From Thalassobaculum sp965228445 (GTDB lineage Bacteria > Pseudomonadota > Alphaproteobacteria > Thalassobaculales > Thalassobaculaceae), in NCBI GenBank assembly GCA_965228445.1, contig OZ245813.1:4340001-4404000 (forward strand): a stretch of DNA of 64,000 bases, given 5' to 3'. The position numbers and the translations under genes were made by a program. Every line of letters starts with the position of its first letter. Within the stretch, counting starts at the first letter, position 1. This document shows positions 1 through 8,181 of the stretch, piece after piece. The notes beneath the pieces were generated by a model. The model was not told where the DNA came from. It ran no database searches and saw only the letters and a list, made by a program, of their open reading frames with translations.

Positions 1-1053
1 CACGTCGCCGCGGAAGCCCTGGGTGGCCCCGGTCGGCCGCTTCAGGATCGCCGCCGACAGGATCGACACGTTGAGCTCGAGCCCGATCAGGTGGAACGGC
101 TTGTACATCGCCGAATAGCGGCCGGTGGCGTCGGTGTTCATGCCGTACTGACGGAAGCAGGCCGCCGCATAGTCGTTCGGCGCCTCGATGACCACGTAGA
201 CGCCCCAGCGCAGATCCTTGAACACCGGCCGTCCGTCCCGCTCCAGCGAGGAGACCACCTCGACCTGACCCTTGGCGGCGAGTTGGCCGCCCTCGGATGT
301 CGGACGCAGCACATGGGCGAGGTCGTCCATGCCCGCCGGCGGGAACATCAGCCCGTCCGGTGGCGGGGTGAGGCCGGTCGCATTGGCGATCGCCGCCATC
401 TCCAGCGCCGACTTGGTGCCGTCGAGGAAGCTGTTGAACATCTGGCTGTTCATGCCGGCCGCCGCGGCCTGCTCGCTGGTCAGCCCGTAATGGTCCCAGA
501 CCGTATCCGGCGTCGACGCGTGATAGGCCGGCAGGAACTTGGTGCCCTTGCCGGCGGCGATAACCTCGAAGCCGGTGGAGCGCGCCCACTCGACCATCTC
601 GCAGGTCAGGGCCGGCTGGTCGCCATAGGCCATGGAGTAGACCACGCCGGCCTGGCGCGCCTCCTCGGCCAGCAGCGGCCCGGCCAGCACGTCGGCTTCC
701 ACGTTGACCATGACGATGTGGACGCCGTTGCGGATCGCCTCGCGGGCGTGGACCAGGCCGACAGAGGGGACGCCTGTGGCTTCCACCACCACCTCGGCGG
801 TGCCGGAGGCGATCAGCTTGCGGGCATCGTCCTCAAAGGTCGTCTTGTCGATGAGGTCGTCGGGCCAGCCGACCGCGCGGCAGGCGGCCCGGGCGCGGTC
901 CGGCGACAGGTCGGCGATCCAGGCGACCTCAAGCCCCGGCGTGGTCGGGACCTGGGAGAGGAACATGGAGCCGAACTTGCCGGCGCCGATGAGGCCGACA
1001 CGCACGGGCGTGCCGGCCCGGGCGCGGGCCAGGAGGTCCTGATAGATGTACAT
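1..1053 (-). CDS. SAF-domain NAD(P)-dependent oxidoreductase (homoserine dehydrogenase-like), 3' end cut by window
   Basis: About 351 residues are visible, starting from ATG at 1053. The N-terminus has a Rossmann nucleotide-binding motif (VGLIGAGKFGSMF, about residues 19-31), followed by a stretch resembling the homoserine-dehydrogenase-like family: VVVEATGVP, then GTKFLPAYHASTPDTVW. Family members usually carry a C-terminal SAF domain, which would lie outside the window. The substrate is unknown. The start is only 7 bp after the stop of the PhyH-type dioxygenase gene, so the two are probably co-transcribed under the GntR regulator upstream. A role in catabolism of an alkylated or hydroxylated small molecule is an inference from this neighbourhood. 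Confidence 0.75.
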   Translation of the reverse strand, partial: MYIYQDLLARARAGTPVRVGLIGAGKFGSMFLSQVPTTPGLEVAWIADLSPDRARAACRAVGWPDDLIDKTTFEDDARKLIASGTAEVVVEATGVPSVGLVHAREAIRNGVHIVMVNVEADVLAGPLLAEEARQAGVVYSMAYGDQPALTCEMVEWARSTGFEVIAAGKGTKFLPAYHASTPDTVWDHYGLTSEQAAAAGMNSQMFNSFLDGTKSALEMAAIANATGLTPPPDGLMFPPAGMDDLAHVLRPTSEGGQLAAKGQVEVVSSLERDGRPVFKDLRWGVYVVIEAPNDYAAACFRQYGMNTDATGRYSAMYKPFHLIGLELNVSILSAAILKRPTGATQGFRGDV

Positions 1054-1059
1054 CGTCGC

Positions 1060-1860
1060 TTATTCCGCCGCCTGCAGCTGACCGGCGACCAGCTCGTCGA
1101 AGCAGTCGTCCTCCAGTGCCGTGATCGGCGTGAAGTCGCGATGGGCGATCCACTCGTCCCGCTTGAAGGCGCGGATGTGGTTGTCGACGTGGCACAGCGA
1201 CAGATAGACGATGGTCCGGCCGATCGGCGAGATGTTCGGCGGGCTGGCATGCACCAGCAGCGAGGAGAACATCAGCACGCTCCCGGCCGGGCCGGTCGGG
1301 GCGACGCAGCCGCCCTTGTCGGCCAGGGCGGAGACCGTCTCGCGATCCAGGGTCCACAGCGGGTAGGAGGTGGTCTCCAGGTCGTGGCCGGCATCGACCA
1401 CGCCCTGCTTGTGGCTGCCCGGGATGAACAGCAGCGGGCCGTTGGCGGCGGTGACATCGTCCAGGAACACCGCGATGTTCATCGCGCGCGGCTCCGGCAT
1501 CTCGTCGTCGCGCGCCCAGGTGCCGTAATCCTGGTGCCACTGCCAGACCTCGCCGTCGAAGGCGGCCTTCGCGTTGATCTTGAACTGATGCATGTAGAGG
1601 TCGCCGTCGAGCAGCTGCTGCACCGGCTCGATCAGGCGGGGATGGGAGCCGAGGCGGCGGAAGGTCTCGTTGTAGGTATGGGCGGCGAACGCGGTGCGCG
1701 CGACGCCGGACTTCTCGCGCCAGACCTCCTTGCGGTCCATCGCGTAGATCTTGTCGGCCTCCTGCTTCATCAGCGCGGCTTCCTGCGGCGTGAACTTGCC
1801 GGGGAAGAACAGGTAACCCTCGTCGTCGAATTTCTTGAGGTCGTCGGCACTGAGTTTCAT
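1060..1860 (-). CDS. Phytanoyl-CoA dioxygenase (PhyH) family Fe(II)/2-oxoglutarate oxygenase
   Basis: This 266-aa protein has the usual length of the PhyH family. The family hydroxylates small or lipid substrates with Fe(II) and 2-oxoglutarate. The iron-binding HxD appears as WHQDYGTW near residues 123-130. The distal histidine and the 2-oxoglutarate-binding arginine are probably in LVHASPPNISPIGRT near residue 208. The protein starts MKLSADDLKKFDDEGY, typical of the family. It lies between a GntR/FCD regulator upstream and an NAD-dependent oxidoreductase downstream, all on the minus strand. The actual substrate cannot be read from the sequence. Confidence 0.88.
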   Translation of the reverse strand: MKLSADDLKKFDDEGYLFFPGKFTPQEAALMKQEADKIYAMDRKEVWREKSGVARTAFAAHTYNETFRRLGSHPRLIEPVQQLLDGDLYMHQFKINAKAAFDGEVWQWHQDYGTWARDDEMPEPRAMNIAVFLDDVTAANGPLLFIPGSHKQGVVDAGHDLETTSYPLWTLDRETVSALADKGGCVAPTGPAGSVLMFSSLLVHASPPNISPIGRTIVYLSLCHVDNHIRAFKRDEWIAHRDFTPITALEDDCFDELVAGQLQAAE

Positions 1861-1907
1861 GGCGTTTCCTTCCTTGTTGGCGGTTTTTGTTTTGATGGCG
1901 GCCGGCG

Positions 1908-2570
1908 TCAGGCCCGGCTCAGTCGCTCGTAGGTCAGATCTCCCGTCCGTTCGGCGTGTTCGGCGGCAAGGGTGCCGGCCAGGACCGGATCTCCGGCCAG
2001 AATGGCGTCGGCGATCGCCGCATGCTCGTCCCAGATCGCCGTGCGGCCTTCCTGATCCGCGAGGACGACCCGCATCGATCGCACCATGTGCGGCCAGAAA
2101 CCGGCGGCGGTGCGCTCGATCTCCTCATTGCCCGACAGGTCGTGGATCGCCTGGTGGAACGCCAGGTCGGCCTTGACCAGCGCTTCCATCGTGCCGTCGG
2201 CGCAGGCATCGCGGCCGTCTTCGATCAGGCGCCGGAACCGTCTGGCGGCGCTGTCCGACGGGTCGAGCCGTTTCGCCGCCAGCCGGGCGGCGAGCCGGTC
2301 GATGGCGCCGCGCACCTGGTAGAGGGCGAGCAGCCGGTCCGGATCGATCGGCGCCACCATCTGGCCCTTGCGGCCGCGATCGACGACGAGCCCCTCGCGG
2401 CGCAGCAGCACCAGCGCGTGGCTGACCGGCTGCCGGCTCACGCCGAGGCGCTCGGCCAGATCTTCCTGCGCCAGCGGCGTTCCGGGCGCCAGATCCATCG
2501 CCATGATGGCGTCCCGGATGGCCTGATGGGCCTGGGCGGTAAGATCGGGCTTGGCGGCAAGCGACTGCAT
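1908..2570 (-). CDS. GntR family transcriptional regulator, FadR/FCD subfamily
   Basis: 220 aa. The N-terminal winged helix-turn-helix includes AIRDAIMAMDLAPGTPLAQE and LAERLGVSRQPVSHALVLL (about residues 17-60). It is followed by an all-helical FCD ligand-binding domain (about 85-215) with the metal/ligand-type residues of the family (DLAFHQAIHDLSGN). Such proteins are usually repressors whose ligand is an acid substrate of the adjacent pathway. The gene heads the operon with the dioxygenase and oxidoreductase. A perfect palindrome lies 12-41 bp upstream of its start, so autoregulation is likely. Confidence 0.9.
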   Translation of the reverse strand: MQSLAAKPDLTAQAHQAIRDAIMAMDLAPGTPLAQEDLAERLGVSRQPVSHALVLLRREGLVVDRGRKGQMVAPIDPDRLLALYQVRGAIDRLAARLAAKRLDPSDSAARRFRRLIEDGRDACADGTMEALVKADLAFHQAIHDLSGNEEIERTAAGFWPHMVRSMRVVLADQEGRTAIWDEHAAIADAILAGDPVLAGTLAAEHAERTGDLTYERLSRA

Positions 2571-2581
2571 CGGGCGGTCCG

Positions 2582-2611
2582 GTTCAGTATTCTGAATTCA
2601 GAATACTGAAC
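2582..2611. promoter_or_regulatory. Perfect 30-bp palindrome, probable GntR operator
   Basis: The 15-bp half GTTCAGTATTCTGAA is followed immediately by its exact reverse complement, centred between 2596 and 2597. It lies in the divergent gap between the GntR gene (start 2570) and the ndh-type gene (start 2757). The position is where a repressor would block its own transcription. The binding protein is inferred from position. Confidence 0.75.
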
Positions 2612-2756
2612 ACGAAAATCGGTGACCGGTCAATCGCGCGGTTCTGTCCGGCAGCGAGGCGCGCAACAGGGCGGTGCAACCGAGCGGCCTGCGAATGGTT
2701 GTCTCCAGAGCGGGCGGCGTCCCCGCCCGCGGGAACCGGAAACGGAAGTGGCCTTC

Positions 2757-4037
2757 ATGCATCAAGTCGTCATCGTCGGCGGAGGTGTCGCCGGCATCGA
2801 CCTCGCCACCCATCTGGCCGGCCGGAGATCCGGCGGAACCAGGCTGGCCGTCACCCTGATCGACCGGGAAAGCGCCCATGTCTGGAAGCCGATGCTGCAC
2901 ACGATCGCAGCGGGAACGCGCAACGTGCATCTGCAGCAGACGCCCTATGTCGCCCATGCCGCACAGCACGGGTTCCGCTACGAGCCGGGTGCGGCGGAGG
3001 AGGTCGAACGGCCGGGCAGCACGGTCCGGATCGCGCCGATCGTCATGGAGGGGCGGAAACTGATCCCGGCGCGGGAGCGGCGGTACGATACGCTGATCCT
3101 GAGTGTGGGCAGCGTCGCCAACGATTTCGGCACGCCCGGCGTGGACCGTCACTGCTACCGCATCGAAAGCCGCAGCGACGCGGTCGCGTTCCACGAGGTG
3201 ATGCGGCATGCGCTGATCGAGGCGCTGGTGGGCGAGACCCCCTTGCGCGTGGCCATCGTCGGCGGCGGCGCCACGGGGGTCGAGATGGCCGCGGAGATCG
3301 TCCAGTTCGGCGAGATCGCCGAGGCCTACGGTATTCCGGATGCGCGGTCGCGGCTGCAGGTGACGCTGATCGAGAGCGGCGAGCGCATTCTTGCCGCCTT
3401 CCCGCCGCGGATTTCCGCCCTGGCGCAGGAGCGGCTGGAAGAGCTCGGGGTCGACGTGCGGACCGGCGACCTCGTCACCGAGGCCGATGCCGGTGGCTTC
3501 GTCCTGAAGAGCGGCGGGCGCCTGGAGGCCGGATTGAAGGTCTGGGCGGCCGGGGTGAGGGCGCCGGGACTTGCCCAGCGGATCGACGGTCTGGACCGCA
3601 GCCGCTCCGGTCAGATCGTGGTGACGCCCACGCTGCGCTCGGTGTCCGACCCCGCAATCTTCGCGCTTGGCGACTGCGCCAGCCTGACCCTGCCCGGCGA
3701 GGACCGGCCGCTGCCTCCCACTGCCCAGGCAGCATTCCAGGAAGCCAAGTATCTCGGACGGTACCTGCCGGAGATCCTGGAGGGAAGGACGGTGCCCGAC
3801 TTCGCCTATCGCGATTTCGGGGCGCTGGTCTCGCTCGGCGGGTACGATGCCTACGGATCGCTCGGCAAGTTCGGCTTCTACAAGGGCGGCTTCATCCGCG
3901 GTCGGGTTGCGCAGATCGGCCATCTGCTGCTGTACCGACGGCATCAGGCCCGAATCCATGGCCTGTGGCGCGCCGGACTGCTTTGGCTCAGCGACCTTGT
4001 GGCCGCCGGTATCCGGCCGCGGATCCGCCTCGACTGA
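2757..4037 (+). CDS. ndh: Type II NADH:quinone oxidoreductase (NDH-2) / FAD-dependent pyridine nucleotide-disulfide oxidoreductase
   Basis: 426 aa. It is predicted to oxidise NADH and reduce membrane quinone without pumping protons. The FAD-binding motif VVIVGGGVAGIDLA is at the N-terminus. The NADH-binding motif VAIVGGGATGVEMAAE is near residue 165, and the second FAD motif FALGDCAS near residue 300. The C-terminal stretch (HGLWRAGLLWLSDLVAAGI) looks like the amphipathic membrane anchor of NDH-2. The ATG at 2757 is chosen because GGAAG sits 9 bp before it and the FAD motif begins at once; the frame is open further upstream but without family similarity. Confidence 0.85.
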   Translation: MHQVVIVGGGVAGIDLATHLAGRRSGGTRLAVTLIDRESAHVWKPMLHTIAAGTRNVHLQQTPYVAHAAQHGFRYEPGAAEEVERPGSTVRIAPIVMEGRKLIPARERRYDTLILSVGSVANDFGTPGVDRHCYRIESRSDAVAFHEVMRHALIEALVGETPLRVAIVGGGATGVEMAAEIVQFGEIAEAYGIPDARSRLQVTLIESGERILAAFPPRISALAQERLEELGVDVRTGDLVTEADAGGFVLKSGGRLEAGLKVWAAGVRAPGLAQRIDGLDRSRSGQIVVTPTLRSVSDPAIFALGDCASLTLPGEDRPLPPTAQAAFQEAKYLGRYLPEILEGRTVPDFAYRDFGALVSLGGYDAYGSLGKFGFYKGGFIRGRVAQIGHLLLYRRHQARIHGLWRAGLLWLSDLVAAGIRPRIRLD

Positions 4038-4048
4038 CGGACCGGTCG

Positions 4049-4083
4049 CGCCCCGGGTCGGGAACCCGGCCGTGGCCGGGGCG
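4049..4083. terminator. GC-rich hairpin after ndh
   Basis: CGCCCCGG at 4049-4056 pairs with CCGGGGCG at 4076-4083, and a short inner GGGT/ACCC pairing is possible. It begins 12 bp after the ndh stop. There is no T-run, so factor-independent termination is uncertain. Confidence 0.35.
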
Positions 4084-4188
4084 TTCGCTCCCCGAGACGG
4101 AATGTCCGGCCGGCACTCTCCCGTCCGGCCCGCGGCCCGTCTGCCACAGACCAGTTGCCGCCTTCATCGAAGCAGTCCAGAGGCCGCG

Positions 4189-4839
4189 ATGACCGCATCC
4201 ACATCCGACCCGGAGCAGTCCGACCGGAACGGCGAGCCCTCGTCCGACCACCCGCTGAGCGATATCGTCGACCGCATGGCGGACACCGCCCAGGGCAGGC
4301 GGGTCACGGTCGGCGAGGTGCTTGAAGCCTTCGGGCGGCGGTCCTACCTGCCGTTGCTAATCGTTCCGGCGCTGGCCGTGATGTCGCCGCTCTCCGGCGT
4401 GCCGCTGCTGTCGTCCTTCTGCGGCATCACCATCGCGATCATCGCCGCTCAGATGGTGTTTCCCGGCCTGGGCCGCCTGTGGATCCCCGGGTTCATCGCC
4501 CGGCGCAAGGTCAGCGGAAAGCGGGCGCGCGAGGCGATCGGCAGGCTCGGCAAGATCGCCCATTGGATGGACGACCACGCCCGGGACCGTCTGAACTGGC
4601 TGATCGACCCGCCGGGACGGACGGTGCTCGAGGTCGTCTGCCTGCTCTGCGGTCTGGCGATGCCGTTCCTGGAGTTCATTCCCTTCTCGTCCTCGGTCGC
4701 CGGCGGGGCGGTCCTGCTGATCGCAGCCGGACTGCTGACCCGCGACGGCCTGTTCGCGCTGGCGGGGCTCGCGGTCCTGCCGGTGTTCGGAATCCTGCTG
4801 GCAATCGGGCTCGAAACCCTCGGTCTGGCCGGCGGCTGA
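4189..4839 (+). CDS. exoD: ExoD family membrane protein (exopolysaccharide synthesis-associated)
   Basis: 216 aa from ATG 4189. The core is typical of ExoD: LSDIVDRMADTAQGRRVTVG, then LEAFGRRSYLPLLIVPALAV, followed by hydrophobic segments at about 65-105 and 150-215. ExoD proteins are polytopic inner-membrane proteins linked to exopolysaccharide production and alkali tolerance in rhizobia; the biochemical function is unsettled. The frame is open far upstream into ndh, but that part has no family character, so the later start is used. It converges on the MscS-type gene with an 8-bp gap. Confidence 0.82.
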   Translation: MTASTSDPEQSDRNGEPSSDHPLSDIVDRMADTAQGRRVTVGEVLEAFGRRSYLPLLIVPALAVMSPLSGVPLLSSFCGITIAIIAAQMVFPGLGRLWIPGFIARRKVSGKRAREAIGRLGKIAHWMDDHARDRLNWLIDPPGRTVLEVVCLLCGLAMPFLEFIPFSSSVAGGAVLLIAAGLLTRDGLFALAGLAVLPVFGILLAIGLETLGLAGG

Positions 4840-4847
4840 TCGAGCGC

Positions 4848-6269
4848 TCAGAGCCGTCTGTCGGTCCCGGCGAGCAGGTCCTGGGACGCTTCGGGAATGT
4901 CCGCGCCGGCGGCGTGCCGTTCCACCGATTCCGTATCGTTCTCCAGATCGCCCTCCGACATCGTGGCGGCGGCGTCGGACTCGTGAACCGGGGGTGTCGG
5001 CTGCGGCTCCGCCGCTCGGGGGGACGACGGCGGTGTTCCGGACGCGCCGGGTCCATCCATTATCATGACCGGCACGCCCTGGGGGAAGATGACCTCGCGG
5101 GCCTCGTCCGGCATCGAGATACCGGCATCCATCAGCGCCTTCTTGATCAGCCTGAGCAGGGCCGAGCGGACCTTCAGCGCCGAATAGGCATGGCCGTCGA
5201 ACCAGAAATACGCCCGCAGGTTCACGGTGGCGCTGCCCAGGGAGTCGACCAGCACCAGCGGCTCCTCCGGTTCTGACAGGACGGTCGCGTGGCCGGCCAG
5301 TACGGTGCGGATGATCTCCTGGGCTGTGGCGATGGACACCTCGTAGCCGATACCGATCTCCAGGTATTCCTGGCGCGCGGCGGCGGCGCTGAAATTGACG
5401 ATGGTGCTCTTGAACACCGCCGCATTGGGGATCTGGATGTGATTGCCCTCGCGCGACAGCAGCAGGGTGCTGCGGGTGTTCATGCTCTGCACCGTGCCCT
5501 CCTGGCCGGCGACGACGATGAAGTCGCCGCGGCGGAACGGCTGGCGGATGCTCAGCAGCAGGCTGGCCAGGAAGTTCTCGGCGATGTCGCGGAAGGCGAA
5601 GCCGACGATGATGCCGACCACGCCGGCGCCGCCGAGCAGGGACAGGGCGAGCTGGGTCAGGCCGGCGACCTGCAGCACGATATACAGGCCGATCAGGAAG
5701 ACCGGGATGGACACCGTGCGGGCGATGACGCTGCGCAGGAAGGGCGAGCCGACCTGTCGTGTCAGCGCCCAGTCGACCAGCCGGCCGACCAGCACCGCGG
5801 CATAGAAGGCCAGCGGCAGGATCACGAGCGCCAGGGCGATCAACGGCAGGCTCGCCAGCCCGGTGTAGAGCAGCGCACGGACTTCGGTCAGGGCCGGGGT
5901 GAAGGACCAGTCGGTCTGCGGCGTCACCGTGATGCGGTTGACGACGGCGGCCACGTCCTGGGTGTTGGCGGCCAGGTTGCGCGCCCAGGCCCGATGTTCG
6001 TCGCTCTGGGTGCTGCCGTCGAGGAAGACGACGCCGTCGGTCGCTTCCACCCGGACGTCGCTGTACCAGCCCGTAGCCTTGAGGATGCTGTCGATGCGCC
6101 GGGCGATGGCGTCGTCACGGGCCACCGGCTCGACGGCGACGGCACGCGGCATGTCGGACGCCCCGCCGCCGGTGCTGTCCTGGGCGCGGGCGGCACCGCC
6201 CGCTCCCAGCAGCACGAGGATGAGGGTGAGGAGGGCCGCGCCGCGGAGCGCGCGCCGGACGCCGCTCAC
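4848..6269 (-). CDS. BON-domain MscS-type mechanosensitive channel
   Basis: 473 aa from GTG 6269. A signal peptide (GAALLTLILVLLGAGGAARA) is followed by a BON domain (about residues 40-105, with VRVEATDGVVFLDGST). Three or four membrane segments come next, then the MscS pore and beta domain (GVVGIIVGFAFRDIAENFLA; RQPFRRGDFIVV; near 215-265). The C-terminus is long and acidic. MscS channels release solutes on hypo-osmotic shock, and the BON domain may hold the periplasmic side against lipid or peptidoglycan. GTG is chosen because it overlaps the stop of the yqaE-type gene as GTGA, giving translational coupling, and because the signal peptide starts there. Confidence 0.85.
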   Translation of the reverse strand: MSGVRRALRGAALLTLILVLLGAGGAARAQDSTGGGASDMPRAVAVEPVARDDAIARRIDSILKATGWYSDVRVEATDGVVFLDGSTQSDEHRAWARNLAANTQDVAAVVNRITVTPQTDWSFTPALTEVRALLYTGLASLPLIALALVILPLAFYAAVLVGRLVDWALTRQVGSPFLRSVIARTVSIPVFLIGLYIVLQVAGLTQLALSLLGGAGVVGIIVGFAFRDIAENFLASLLLSIRQPFRRGDFIVVAGQEGTVQSMNTRSTLLLSREGNHIQIPNAAVFKSTIVNFSAAAARQEYLEIGIGYEVSIATAQEIIRTVLAGHATVLSEPEEPLVLVDSLGSATVNLRAYFWFDGHAYSALKVRSALLRLIKKALMDAGISMPDEAREVIFPQGVPVMIMDGPGASGTPPSSPRAAEPQPTPPVHESDAAATMSEGDLENDTESVERHAAGADIPEASQDLLAGTDRRL

Positions 6270-6430
6270 TCGGTGCGCTTTGCGATCACCCAGACGCCGT
6301 GAACGATGCCCGGGATGTAGCCCAGGATGGTCAGCAGGATGTTGATCCAGAACTGTGCGCCGATGCCGACGGTCAGGAACACCCCCAGCGGCGGCAGAAG
6401 GATCGTCAGAAGCAGTCGTAGAATGGTCAT
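6266..6430 (-). CDS. YqaE/Pmp3 family two-helix membrane protein
   Basis: 54 aa. The sequence starts MTILRLLLTILLPPLGVF and has the family signature of two hydrophobic helices joined by a short loop, with QFWINILLTILGYIPGIVH in the second helix. Pmp3/YqaE proteins are small stress-inducible membrane proteins affecting membrane potential and cation leakage. Its TGA overlaps the GTG of the BON-MscS gene (GTGA at 6266-6269), so the two are almost certainly one transcript. This joins two proteins for osmotic or envelope stress. Confidence 0.88.
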   Translation of the reverse strand: MTILRLLLTILLPPLGVFLTVGIGAQFWINILLTILGYIPGIVHGVWVIAKRTE

Positions 6431-6513
6431 GAGTTACCCGCCCGGTAATCGATGGACAATCGGGAAGGCAACGCCCCTGGCCCGCTGCGGTTCCCCCGCG
6501 GCGGGCCGGCGGT

Positions 6514-8178
6514 CTATCCGGCGGCGACGGCAAGGCCGCCGCCGAAGTCGAAGCCGCGGCCTGGGGCTGCGGCGAACAGGGCGCGGGTGTAGTCGTGCTG
6601 CGGGTTGCCGAAGATCTCCGCCGCCTCGCCGTATTCGACCACCTGGCCCTGGTGCATCACCGCCACCGTGTCACAGACCTGGGCGGCGACGCGCAGGTCG
6701 TGGGTGATGAACAGCATGGCCAGGTCGAGCCGGCGGCGGATGTCGTCCAGCAGTTCCAGCACCTGGGCCTGCACCGACACGTCGAGGGCGGAGACCGCCT
6801 CGTCGGCGATCAGCAGGTCCGGTTCCATGGCGAGCGCGCGGGCGATGCAGATGCGCTGGCGCTGACCGCCGGAGAACTGGTGCGGGAAGCGGTCGAGCGC
6901 CGTCGGATCGAGCCGGACCAGCGACATCAGCGAGCGGGCCCGCTCATAGGCCTCCTTCTCGCCCATGCCGTAGTTCATCGGCCCCTCGACGATCGACGCG
7001 CCGACGGTGCGGCGCGGATTCAGGGAGCGGTAGGGGTCCTGGAAAATGATCTGCACCCGGCGGCGCAGGGCGCGCAGACGGGTCTGGGACGCCTGGGCGA
7101 TGTCGTCGTTATCCAGGTAGATGTGGCCGGAGGTCGGATCGATCAGCCGGGCGATGCAGCGCGCCACCGTCGACTTGCCGGAACCGGACTCGCCGACGAT
7201 CCCCAGGGTTTCGCCGCGCCGGATCTCCAGGTTGACGTCGCGGGCGGCATGCACCTCGCGGGCTTTCTGGAAGAAGCCGCCACCGCCATAGGTCTTGCAC
7301 AGGTCGTCGGTGGCCAGCACCACCGGCGCCTTCTCGACGCGCGGCCGCCCGTGCGGCGTGAAGCTCGGGACCGCGCCGATCAGCATCTTGGTATAGGGCT
7401 CGTGCGGTCGTTTCAGTACCGCGTCCGACGGACCCTCCTCGACCACCTTGCCCCACTGCATGACCGCGACCCGGTCGGCGATCTCGGCCACCACGCCGAA
7501 ATCGTGGGTGATGAACAGCACCGCGGTCTCGTGGGTCTGCTGGATCTCCTTGATCAGCTTCAGGATCTGCTCCTGGGTCGTCACGTCGAGCGCGGTGGTC
7601 GGCTCGTCGGCGATCAGCAGCACCGGCTCCAGCACCAGGGCCATGGCGATCATGATGCGCTGGCGCTGTCCGCCGGAAAGCTGGTGCGGGTAGGACGCCG
7701 CCATGCGCGGCGGGTCGGGAAGCTGCACCTGCTCCAGAATGTCGAGGATCTTGGCCTGGCGCGCCGCCTGATCCAGGGAGGTGTGGGTGGTCAGCACCTC
7801 CTCGATCTGGGCGCCGCAGGTCATGGTTGGGTTCAGGGCCGTCATCGGCTCCTGGAAGATCATCGACATGCGCGCGCCGCGCAGCTCGCGCAGCCGCTCT
7901 TCGCTGGCTTCCAGCACGTTCTCGCCCATTAGCCGGATGGCGCCGCCGCTGGGGGTGAGCTGGCCCTTGGGCAGCAGCCCCATGACGCTGAACGCGGTGA
8001 CCGACTTGCCGGAGCCGGACTCGCCGACCAGACAGACGATCTCGCGCGGGCCGACGGAGATGGAGACGCCGTCGACCGCGTGGCGGCGGTCGTTGCCCTC
8101 CGGCAGGTCGACGGTGAGGTTGTCGATCTCGAGGATCGGCTGGGTCCCGGTTCGCTGGGTCATGCTTTGATCGGTCAT
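6514..8178 (-). CDS. Oligopeptide/dipeptide ABC transporter ATP-binding protein, fused DppD-DppF type
   Basis: 554 aa with two complete ATPase domains. Each has a GESGSGKS Walker A (about residues 53 and 324), a signature (LSGGQRQRI; FSGGQRQRI) and a LIADE Walker B. The linker around residues 255-280 carries the RPHEPYTKML-type motif of the oligopeptide ATPase family. A single fused protein therefore replaces the separate DppD and DppF subunits. It is the last gene of the dpp-like operon, starting 3 bp after the permease stop. Confidence 0.92.
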   Translation of the reverse strand: MTDQSMTQRTGTQPILEIDNLTVDLPEGNDRRHAVDGVSISVGPREIVCLVGESGSGKSVTAFSVMGLLPKGQLTPSGGAIRLMGENVLEASEERLRELRGARMSMIFQEPMTALNPTMTCGAQIEEVLTTHTSLDQAARQAKILDILEQVQLPDPPRMAASYPHQLSGGQRQRIMIAMALVLEPVLLIADEPTTALDVTTQEQILKLIKEIQQTHETAVLFITHDFGVVAEIADRVAVMQWGKVVEEGPSDAVLKRPHEPYTKMLIGAVPSFTPHGRPRVEKAPVVLATDDLCKTYGGGGFFQKAREVHAARDVNLEIRRGETLGIVGESGSGKSTVARCIARLIDPTSGHIYLDNDDIAQASQTRLRALRRRVQIIFQDPYRSLNPRRTVGASIVEGPMNYGMGEKEAYERARSLMSLVRLDPTALDRFPHQFSGGQRQRICIARALAMEPDLLIADEAVSALDVSVQAQVLELLDDIRRRLDLAMLFITHDLRVAAQVCDTVAVMHQGQVVEYGEAAEIFGNPQHDYTRALFAAAPGRGFDFGGGLAVAAG

Positions 8179-8181
8179 GGT

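Noticed and set aside
91..1932. A 613-codon open frame antisense to the PhyH and oxidoreductase genes
   Set aside because: It covers two well-supported genes on the minus strand and its translation has no family features.
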